Positions 1 to 5,362 of a stretch of 9,960 bases of DNA are shown piece after piece; position 1 is the first letter of the stretch; each line of letters opens with the position of its first letter. Location: assembly GCA_047629975.1 (NCBI GenBank), contig JBLHUT010000126.1, forward strand, positions 1 to 9,960, given 5' to 3'. The position numbers and the translations under genes were made by a program. The notes beneath the pieces were generated by a model. That model saw only the letters and a program-made list of their open reading frames with translations. It ran no database searches and was not told the origin of the DNA. This DNA comes from JBLHUT01 sp047629975. GTDB taxonomy: Bacteria; Pseudomonadota; Alphaproteobacteria; Rhodobacterales; Rhodobacteraceae.

Positions 1-1
1 C

Positions 2-153
2 AGGCATGCCGGGATGGCGATCTTCGAATACATCAACGGCTTCTATAATCCACGACGTCGACACTCAGCACCGGGCTGGAAAAGCCCCGTCGCTTTCGAA
101 AGGAAAGTGGCTAAAACGAGCACTCGGAGCGGCACTAAGGCGGGACAGGTCCA
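2..153 (+). pseudogene. IS3-family transposase OrfB, C-terminal fragment
   Basis: From the window edge the frame reads RHAGMAIFEYINGFYNPRRRHSA and continues through a KSPVAFERKVA stretch. This is the well-known C-terminal end of IS3-type DDE transposases (YINxFYNPxRRHSxLGxxSPxxFE). The catalytic D, D and E residues lie upstream of the window, so the N-terminal extent is unknown. Related proteins usually stop just after the FExKVA motif. Here that position reads AAA (113-115), and the frame stays open through the element's right inverted repeat (126-153) to a TGA at 242-244. The normal stop therefore appears lost, though that is inferred from memory of the family. Assignment to IS3 is confident; whether the rest of the element is intact cannot be seen. 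Confidence 0.8.
126..153. repeat. Right terminal inverted repeat of IS3 copy A
   Basis: The reverse complement of 126-153 begins TGGACCTGTC and ends TGCCGCTCC. Aligned without gaps to 2231-2258 it matches at 23 of 28 positions. It lies directly after the OrfB C-terminus, where the right end of an IS3 element is expected. The element therefore ends at base 153. Confidence 0.75.
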
Positions 154-208
154 GCCTGACCTGCTTCAGTACGCAAGTCGGAAAACGGTGCCAGATAGCC
201 AGCCAACG
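154..208 (-). pseudogene. IS256-family transposase, second piece of 5' region (left of IS66)
   Basis: Read on the minus strand, these bases give a stretch like LAGYLAPFSDLRTEAGQA. It resembles the part of IS256/Mutator-type transposases that follows the GARxLIxxAVEAE segment. If the IS66 element (209-2013) and one copy of its target duplication are removed, this piece continues the minus-strand fragment at 2022-2147, apart from an apparent one-base loss at the junction. It stops at the IS3 right end at 153. Identification rests on motif memory and on positional continuity, so it is moderate. Confidence 0.5.
201..208. repeat. IS66 target-site duplication, left copy
   Basis: AGCCAACG sits immediately before the IS66 left end. 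The right flank (2014-2021) is GGCCAACG, 7 of 8 identical. Eight base pairs is the usual duplication length for the IS66 family. Confidence 0.75.
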
Positions 209-305
209 GTAAGCATCGAGGGAACCCACTCTATTTTGGCCTGATTTCGCCCGCCATTGTTGCGCGAGGCAGGCAGTTTGTCGGCGCAATGGCAGGAGCT
301 TTGAT

Positions 306-659
306 GTGAGCAAGAAGCGAAGATGTCGTGGTTCCAAGTACACGGATGCGTTCAAAAGACAGTTGGTTGCCGAGAGCTACGGCGTGGGAGTATCCGTTCC
401 AACGGTGTCAAAACAGCGTGGCGTTCCAGTCAGCCGGATATAGTCTTGGCGCGGTGATGTGCGGTTTCAGCCAAGCGAAGTTGAGATGCCTGACTTCATG
501 GCGGTTGAGGTGTCCGACGCGCCCAAGATTAGCGACATTGATCAGCTGCTGCCCGAGGCAAGGATTGAGATCATGCTTGAGAATGGGCGCAAGCTGTCCA
601 TTAGTAATGGCGTTGATGCGGGCTTTGGTCTGGAGCTGGCTCGGGGACTGGCGGCATGA
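306..659 (+). pseudogene. tnpA: IS66 TnpA (OrfA), interrupted by in-frame TAG
   Basis: The gene starts at GTG 306, seven bases after an AGGAG (294-298). The frame reads SKKRRCRGSKYTDAFKRQLV and then VSVPTVSKQRGVPVSRI, the helix-turn-helix segment typical of IS66 TnpA. Codon 46 is TAG (441-443). Beyond it the same frame continues without any shift as SWRGDVRFQPSEVEMPDFMA to a TGA at 657-659. Since related proteins have Tyr-x-Trp after the SRI motif (SRIYxW), the TAG most likely replaces a Tyr codon. Full length would be 117 residues, normal for the family. The last bases overlap the start of tnpB by ATGA (656-659), so the operon arrangement is preserved. Confidence 0.8.
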
Positions 660-982
660 TCCCTATGTCGGCGGATGCGAAGATCTGGCTGGCGGCTGGT
701 GTGACGGATATGCGGCGGGGGGTTACTGGCTTGGTTGCACAGACCGGGCAGGTTTTGGCGGGTGATCCATATTCAGGTCATTTGTTTTTATTCCGGGGCC
801 GACGCGGTGATCAGATCAAGATGATCTGGTGGGATGATCAAGGAGCATACCTGTTCACCAAGCGGCTTGAGCAGGGCCTCTTTGTCTGGCCATTTGCCAA
901 GGAGGGCAAGATCAGCCTGAGCCGGCCGCAGCTTGCGAAGCCTCTTGAGGGGATAGACTGGCGCATCCTCAAGAAGACATGA
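656..982 (+). CDS. tnpB: IS66 accessory protein TnpB (Orf2)
   Basis: An open frame of 108 residues has the hallmark IS66 Orf2 segments: MRRGVTGLVAQ near residue 19, the core around GHLFLFRGRRGDQIKMIWWDDQGAYLFTKRLEQG (residues 41-75), and LEGIDWR at residues 97-103. TnpB is required for IS66 transposition but its biochemical role is unknown. Translation is probably coupled to tnpA through the ATGA overlap. The end is slightly short. The stop TGA (980-982) falls where relatives often have Trp, and the same frame would run on as RPEWLDDSHV to a TAA at 1013-1015. It could therefore be a late nonsense change or a natural end. This is the only IS66 gene here that looks close to intact. Confidence 0.85.
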   Translation: MIPMSADAKIWLAAGVTDMRRGVTGLVAQTGQVLAGDPYSGHLFLFRGRRGDQIKMIWWDDQGAYLFTKRLEQGLFVWPFAKEGKISLSRPQLAKPLEGIDWRILKKT

Positions 983-1072
983 CGGCCAGAATGGTTGGAT
1001 GACAGCCATGTTTAATTAGAAAATATGATGGTTTTAGACTCACAGGACGGTGTCCATCTGGTAGAAAATGGC

Positions 1073-1990
1073 ATGAGTAAAGCGCTTTTAAATCTGGCGG
1101 ATTTGCGCCCCGACGTGCAGGCCCGCATCGCCGCGCAGACAGCTGAACCGTTTGCAGAACACGTCGCCCATTCTCTGGCAATCCAGAACCGCGACACCAT
1201 CATCGCGGATCTGCGCCTGCAACCGGACGGACACAAGAAACACTGCCTTGGGTCGCACTCGGACAGTCTGGATCAGCTTGCGCAGGTCTGGAGGCACAGC
1301 ATCCCGGTCAGCATCTACAAACCTATAAGGGCTTTGCCCATACCGACGCTTATGCAGGGTATAATGACCTCTATCGCACAGGGCGTGTGACGGAGATGGC
1401 TTTTATGGTTTATATCCGCCGTGAGTTCGTCAAAATCTTTGAAAGCTGTCAATTGCCCGCTGCGGAGGAAGCCGTTGAGCCTATTGCCAAGCTCTCCGCG
1501 GTCGAGAAACAGGCGCGCTTCAAATCGCCCCAAGAGCGCGCGGCCTTGCGACAGGACTATGCCAACCCCATCTTTGATGATCTGGAGGCCTGGCTCAGGG
1601 CGCAACTGAACAGACTCTCCGGCAAGACGCCACTGGCCAAGGTCATCAGATATACGCTAACACGACTGCCCAAGGCGCGGCCCTATCTGGATCACGGGTT
1701 TGCTGGAGTTGGACAACAACACAGCAGAACGCGCAGTTCGGCCCGTCACACTGTGACGCAAAAACGATCTGTTCATGGGCCCGCAAGCGGGCGGTCACTC
1801 CGCCGCCAGAGCCTATACCCTGATCGAGACATGCAAGCTCAACTGCGTAAATCCAGAAGCTTGGCTTGCTTGGGTGTTGGGACGCATCCAAGACTACCCC
1901 GTAAATCGTATTGGCGAGTTGATGCCGTGGGCATATCAGACCATCGTCGAGGAGCAGAAAGCTGAACCCGAAGCAAAAAACGTCGCTTGA
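1073..1990 (+). pseudogene. tnpC: IS66 transposase TnpC, internally deleted and frameshifted
   Basis: The N-terminal part from ATG 1073 reads MSKALLNLADLRPDVQARIAAQ and then ADLRLQPDGHKKHCLGSHSDSLDQLA, matching the start of IS66 transposases. Near 1283-1300 it jumps to another frame that begins HPGQHLQTYKGFAHTDAYAGYND, the region just before the C-terminal third. The middle, including the zinc-binding segment and the first catalytic Asp, is gone; about 200 residues look missing. The C-terminal part then reads EAVEPIAKLSAVEKQARF and DDLEAWLRAQLNRLSGKTPLAK. A one-base insertion near 1702 shifts the frame again. The following frame carries LDNNTAERAVRP (the conserved NNxAER containing the catalytic Glu), then a TGA at 1754-1756, and ends at TGA 1988-1990. 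The remnant is clearly non-functional. Confidence 0.85.
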
Positions 1991-2013
1991 TCAGATGCAG
2001 CGTTGATGCTTGC

Positions 2014-2021
2014 GGCCAACG
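2014..2021. repeat. IS66 target-site duplication, right copy
   Basis: GGCCAACG directly follows the IS66 right end and matches AGCCAACG at 201-208 at 7 of 8 bases. Confidence 0.75.
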
Positions 2022-2147
2022 CAGCTCAACCGCTGTCGAGATCAAGTGCCGCGCTCCTTTTCGCAGTAAATCCCTCAGGGCGCCCGTGATCCCGTCTCGA
2101 CGCGTCAAACCAACAATGTTCGTCGTTTCTATAGCGGTGTATCTCAT
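2022..2147 (-). pseudogene. IS256-family transposase, N-terminal piece (right of IS66)
   Basis: On the minus strand from an ATG at 2145-2147 the frame reads MRYTAIETTNIVGLTRRDG, then ITGALRDLLRKGARHLI and STAVE. The (D)xLxxLLRxGARxLIxxAVEAE pattern is characteristic of the N-terminus of IS256/Mutator-type transposases. The frame runs into IS66 at 2021 and resumes on the other side (154-208). No catalytic residues are present because they would lie further downstream and are lost. The bases between 2148 and the IS3 left end at 2231 would be its 5' leader; I see no clear IS256 terminal repeat there. The family call is from motif recall only. Confidence 0.55.
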
Positions 2148-2230
2148 TCGGCTGGCTTGCTGACTTGCTAACACGCCAGAACAAATCAACCAAATACGTC
2201 GCGCACCGTTAAACACCCCGAACACCGGAT

Positions 2231-2258
2231 TGGACCTGTCACGGGTTGATGCCGCTCC
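2231..2258. repeat. Left terminal inverted repeat of IS3 copy B
   Basis: It begins TGGACCTGTC and ends TGCCGCTCC, matching the reverse complement of 126-153 at 23 of 28 positions. It lies 23 bases before an IS3-type orfA start, as expected for a left end. Confidence 0.75.
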
Positions 2259-2281
2259 TTTGACAGCACTTACTGCATCAA

Positions 2282-2470
2282 ATGAGACTGACAGTCGGAC
2301 ATGGAAGAACGGACGAATTTCGCAAGGATGTGGTGCGGATTGCGTTGACCGGTGAGCTGGCCCTTGAGCAAATAGCTGATGATCTAGGCGTCGTACTGTC
2401 GAGTCTGAACAAGTTGATCACAAGGGCGCCGCGACATTGACGTGATGCCGAAAAAGGATTTGGGTCCACC
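2282..2470 (+). pseudogene. IS3-family OrfA, N-terminal remnant (copy B), frameshifted
   Basis: From ATG 2282 the frame reads MRLTVGHGRTDEFRKDVVRI, followed by LALEQIADDLGVVLSSLNKLI. This is an IS3 OrfA helix-turn-helix with the usual FRxDxVRIALxxxLxxxQxADDLGVxxSxLNKWI pattern. The frame hits a TGA at 2438-2440, but a shifted frame nearby (RDIDVMPKKDL) continues the family pattern, so there is a frameshift around 2425-2435. The match fades by about 2470, and the coding end of the NicO-family gene lies at 2506. The leucine-zipper part and all of orfB are missing. No clear ribosome-binding site precedes the ATG. Confidence 0.65.
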
Positions 2471-2505
2471 CTTGAGACGGTTAATGTTCATCGCAGCTTG
2501 CGTTC

Positions 2506-3390
2506 TCAAAGGATTGAAATCGAGAGTAGCGCGAGGCTGAACCAAAAAATCATGACGCCAGCGATAATCTGGAGAACTGGAGCGGCGACACCGATTGCGC
2601 CCGCTCGTCTGCCTGAAAACATCGCCATGCCACGTAACGCAACACTGGAAATTGCCACGGCAGAGGTCAGGATCGCGGTTCCCAGCCCCATTGCAACCGT
2701 CGCTGCAAACCCCGCGGCCTTGATGTCAAGCTGCCACGCAATCACAAGCAGAAAGATCGCACCGGTACAGGGGCGTATCGCGATGCTTGCCACCAGCGCC
2801 GCAGCCTCCCGGAGGGTTTGCAAAGACGCCACCTGATCGGGGTCCGGACCATGCGCATGTCCGCAACCGTCATGGCCGGCGTGCTCTGGCACTTTTGATT
2901 TGGGGCCCAGTACGTTGCGCAGGCCGCGCAGGGCTACGACTATCCCGACAACAGCAATGGCCAAATAACTCGCCGGGGCGAGCCATTGTTCGGCCAGCAT
3001 CGTCAGGTTGTCTGCCGAAAGCTGAAGCAGCCAAAAGCCACCGTAGACCAGCACAACGGCCCAGATCGCTTGTGCAAGGCTCGATGCGACGGCCAAAGCG
3101 ATCATCCGCGACGCGGGAACGGAAGACCCCAGACCAACCCCGCCGATGAGGTATTTGCCGTGCCCGGGCCCTGCGGCGTGGACAACGCCGTAAGCACCAG
3201 CCGCCAATAACAAAGCCGCCCATCCCGCCGGCGCGCCGGATTTGATCGCGCGCACGGCGGCTGCCATTTCGTTCTGGAACGCGCGCTGCTGGGTCGCGGC
3301 CCAGTCCATGACACCGGGAAACGCGGCGGACCCGATAGCGAACAGCAAGAGCGATGCCAAAATCAGTGCAATCGGGACAGCTATGCGCAA
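2506..3390 (-). CDS. NicO/RcnA-family metal permease, ZevB-like
   Basis: This 294-residue inner-membrane protein has about six hydrophobic segments. Family signatures are HAAGPGHGK at residues 71-79, a histidine-rich cytoplasmic-type loop around HAGHDGCGHAHG (170-181), and IRPCTGAIFLL (205-215). NicO members move nickel or cobalt. The subset paired with a DUF1007 protein includes ZevB of Haemophilus influenzae, linked to zinc acquisition. The metal here is not determined from sequence. The start is TTG at 3388-3390, ten bases after an AGGA, because no ATG or GTG lies between it and in-frame upstream codons. It overlaps the end of the DUF1007 gene by 10 bases, implying translational coupling. 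The C-terminus looks complete, and a degenerate IS3 fragment abuts downstream. Confidence 0.88.
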   Translation of the reverse strand: MRIAVPIALILASLLLFAIGSAAFPGVMDWAATQQRAFQNEMAAAVRAIKSGAPAGWAALLLAAGAYGVVHAAGPGHGKYLIGGVGLGSSVPASRMIALAVASSLAQAIWAVVLVYGGFWLLQLSADNLTMLAEQWLAPASYLAIAVVGIVVALRGLRNVLGPKSKVPEHAGHDGCGHAHGPDPDQVASLQTLREAAALVASIAIRPCTGAIFLLVIAWQLDIKAAGFAATVAMGLGTAILTSAVAISSVALRGMAMFSGRRAGAIGVAAPVLQIIAGVMIFWFSLALLSISIL

Positions 3391-4031
3391 TTTACAATGA
3401 TCCTGTCTGCGAATAGCTGACCTACATTGGCGATGTCGGGTGTTTCCTCGCGACCAAGACGTGCGAGGCTTTGTTTCACTTCCTCTGTCTGTTCGCCGGG
3501 CGTATAAGGAACGACAACCGCCGCGCAGGCGTCGGTTCCGGCAAAAGCCGGATCATTCGTAATCTTGAAGGCAAAGAAATACGTGGATTCGTAGAACGCA
3601 ACCTCAACGGATTTTTTCGTGAGGATAGCCGGCTCCTCTAACCTGCGCAAAAAGGTAAATTGCAGACGTCCGTCGACCAGATCGACCACAAGATCGTCAG
3701 GCCAGGCCATTTCGATCACTTCCCCGTCGATTGAAAGATGCGCAGAGCCGTCGAAATCGTCAGGCCAATCGCTGTAGGCTGCGCGGATCGTCTCGCGGTC
3801 GGCATCCGAGAGGCCGCCGTCAGGTTGTGGTTCGATGCCACGCGAAGCCAGATCATAAAGGGTCTCGAATTCGTCAAAAAGCCAAGTGACCGACAACGCA
3901 TCGAGCGTTTCCTGACCGGACATGATGAAATCGATGCCGCCATCGACAAAGATGTGCGGATGCGTCTTGGCCGGTACTGCGAACGCAATGCCAAAAAACA
4001 GACCGAAAATGAAACCAAACCGGCGTTTCAA
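3381..4031 (-). CDS. DUF1007 periplasmic protein, ZevA-like
   Basis: This 216-residue protein has a classic signal peptide: MKRR, then a hydrophobic run FGFIFGLFFGIAFAVPA, with likely cleavage after Ala21. The mature end starts KTHPHIFVDGG, the HPHxFVD motif diagnostic of DUF1007, with His24 and His26 as possible metal ligands. Cys169 and Cys215 could form a disulfide; the C-terminal LFADRIIVNCA is also family-typical. The partner downstream is a NicO-family permease, the ZevA-ZevB arrangement, so a role in presenting a transition metal (zinc, nickel or cobalt) to the permease is inferred. The start is TTG at 4029-4031, ten bases after AAGGA; a TGA lies three codons upstream. An ATG at 4039-4041 is out of frame and too close to the Shine-Dalgarno sequence. 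Confidence 0.85.
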   Translation of the reverse strand: MKRRFGFIFGLFFGIAFAVPAKTHPHIFVDGGIDFIMSGQETLDALSVTWLFDEFETLYDLASRGIEPQPDGGLSDADRETIRAAYSDWPDDFDGSAHLSIDGEVIEMAWPDDLVVDLVDGRLQFTFLRRLEEPAILTKKSVEVAFYESTYFFAFKITNDPAFAGTDACAAVVVPYTPGEQTEEVKQSLARLGREETPDIANVGQLFADRIIVNCA

Positions 4032-4064
4032 CTGTTTTCATTCCTTTTCGAGAGTAACATTTTT

Positions 4065-4093
4065 ATATTATTATGACGCTTGGATAATGGCAA
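4065..4093 (-). promoter_or_regulatory. Candidate sigma-70 promoter of the DUF1007-NicO operon
   Basis: On the minus strand TTGCCA (4088-4093) is followed by a 17-base spacer and TAATAT (4065-4070). The start of transcription would fall near 4058, leaving a leader of roughly 27 bases before the TTG start. The -10 region lies in a conspicuously AT-rich patch (4051-4075) compared with its surroundings. This is pattern matching only. Confidence 0.4.
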
Positions 4094-4271
4094 ACTGTCT
4101 TGCGAAACGGTGGCCAATTTGCGCCTGTGGGAGAGTCGCATTGTCAGGTTCGTCGTTGTCGGTAAGCGGGCTTTCGGACTGGGACTTTTGGGGAGCTAGC
4201 CGGACATCCATCAATTTCTTGGGTCGTGACGGGTAATCCCCCCATTTGCGGAGGCGTCTACAACTAGAGCT
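4094..4271. other. Spacer without a recognised gene
   Basis: A minus-strand open frame (4071-4277) ends in an ARQFAIIQAS-like tail just upstream of the metal operon, and a plus-strand frame starts at ATG 4087. Neither resembles a family I know, and neither has a convincing ribosome-binding site. The stretch lies between the metal operon promoter and an IS3 orfB remnant, so it could be a leftover of either a truncated upstream gene or an IS end. Confidence 0.3.
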
Positions 4272-4720
4272 ATGCAATCCTGTCCGGTTTTAAGACTTTG
4301 TGTATCACCGAACCGACGATGGCATCCGACCATTATCCTCGGACTAATGGCGGACAAGGTCTCATCGGTCAGGACGCTCGACATCTTGGAGGAACACAGC
4401 CGGGAATGTTTGGCCATCCGGCTAAAACGCAATCTGAACCCGACTGAGGTCATCGACGCTCTGACAGACCCACTCATCCTGTGCGGCGTGCCAGCCTATA
4501 TCGGGTCGGACATTGGCCCAGAGTCCATCGAACCCAGATTACCCCGGAAAAACGGTTGTTGCGAAGGCTTAAACGACCGGACACGCCCCTCTTGTCTTAT
4601 GAAAGGGGTGGCTCCCGTGCGATGGAGGAACCACTGTAAAACCAGACGACCCAATAGTGCTCTGGGCTATCGCCCACCTGCGCCAAAGGCCATCTTGGCG
4701 ACGGACCAAAGGCATATCAT
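4272..4720 (+). pseudogene. IS3-family transposase OrfB remnant with internal deletions
   Basis: The frame carries GLMADKVSSVRTLDILEEHS, then RECLAIRLKRNLN and EVIDALTDPLIL. It continues GVPAYIGSDIGPE, NGCCEGLND and RPNSALGYRPPAPKAI. These are, in order, the first-Asp region, the SDNGPE second Asp, the WENGYxESFN Glu block and the C-terminal RPHSALGYxPPAPE motif of IS3 OrfB. Second Asp and Glu are about 18 residues apart here instead of the roughly 35 expected, so about 50 bases are missing. A further stretch between the Glu block and HxxxRPxSALGY is also shortened. The frame nonetheless stays open to 4988, reading beyond the element. It appears to belong to a different IS3 subgroup from the copies at 1-153 and 2231. 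No partner orfA was found upstream. Confidence 0.75.
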
Positions 4721-4875
4721 GCACGAACTCTCAGGTGGGGCTGCTCAGCAGGGCGCAGCATTATGCAATCTTGGCTCGGGCACTAAAGCGCTCCGCGATA
4801 GGGGCGCTTGTCGGGGGTGTCGGGTGCGGGCTGTTGGTCGAAGTGATTTTGCCTCGATTGACCGAGGGGTTTCCG

Positions 4876-5211
4876 ATGAATATTCGCCAACCGATACCAA
4901 TGACGTCCCCTCAAGCCCGCATGATTGCGGATTTTTTGGGGTGCAATCCGGGCCCTGCATCCCGGGGCAGCCACCTGCGTGCGTGTAAGCGATTTGCGGC
5001 CTAGCCGGGGTTATCACCGGGAACTGTTACACCGGATGATATGAAGTATTTCCAGAAATTTTTGGTCGAGAGCGCCATCAGCGTCTGCACGTGGAACCAA
5101 GCCATGACAGGTGTCAAGTTTCTGCCGCCCCGTGTCCTGACACTGCCTTGCGCAGGTCGTGGCAGACAGTTGATCATTATCGATACAATCGAGCCGGCAC
5201 AGCCCCCCTGA
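4876..5211 (+). pseudogene. Tyrosine recombinase (integrase) N-terminal fragment with in-frame TAG
   Basis: Start ATG 4876 follows GAGGGG (4864-4869) by six bases. The frame reads QARMIADFLGCNPGPASRGS and then HLRACKRFAA, followed by TAG (5002-5004). It continues without a shift as PGTVTPDDMKYFQKFLVESA, then TWNQAMTGVKFL. This matches the SAM-like N-terminal core-binding domain of XerC/IS91-associated tyrosine recombinases (RMIxDMxxRxLxPASQxSHIRACKRFAAW, VTxDDxxxFQxFLVxxGVS, TxNxxxxGxKFLFRVTL). The TAG occupies the expected Trp position. The match fades after about 5130 and the frame closes at TGA 5209-5211. The catalytic domain (Arg, His-x-x-Arg, Tyr) is absent. Confidence 0.65.
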
Positions 5212-5362
5212 ACGCCACCAAAACCAAAATGTTGCAGCATGATGCGCGCGCCGCGCACCACGAACAACACTTGCAGTCGTAAGGTACCCCGCCTGCGAAA
5301 CAATCGCTATGCGCAGATCAAATCGTTGACGAGGCAAAAGACGATGATATCGACACAATGCC
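5212..5362. other. Gene-free junction between integrase remnant and GST gene
   Basis: No frame on either strand gives a recognisable protein here, and I see no clear hairpin-plus-T-run terminator for the converging GST operon. Minus-strand frames that cross this interval are shadows of the GST gene's end. Confidence 0.4.

Larger units (their letters stand above)
209..2013 (+). mobile_element. IS66-family insertion sequence, internally deleted and decayed
   Basis: The element runs from GTAAGCATC at 209-217 to GATGCTTGC at 2005-2013. These ends are near-perfect inverted repeats (8 of the 9 outermost bases), with GTAAGC being typical of IS66 termini. It carries tnpA, tnpB and tnpC in the family order and is bracketed by an 8-bp target duplication with one mismatch. 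At 1,805 bp it is several hundred bases shorter than typical IS66 members (roughly 2.5 kb), explained by a deletion in tnpC. tnpA has an in-frame TAG, and tnpC has a deletion, a frameshift and a TGA, so the copy should not transpose on its own. It sits inside an IS256-type transposase remnant. Confidence 0.85.

Noticed and set aside
65..355. 96-codon minus-strand open frame
   Set aside because: It crosses the IS3 end and the IS66 left boundary and has no family features; the IS256-like signal is in a different minus frame.
328..765. 145-codon plus-strand open frame
   Set aside because: It overlaps tnpA and tnpB in another frame; those have clear family motifs and this has none.
2455..2470. 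GGGTCCA as a possible right end of IS3 copy B, which would make a miniature element with 2231
   Set aside because: Only the outer GGTCCA agrees with the right end at 126-153; the inner bases do not match.
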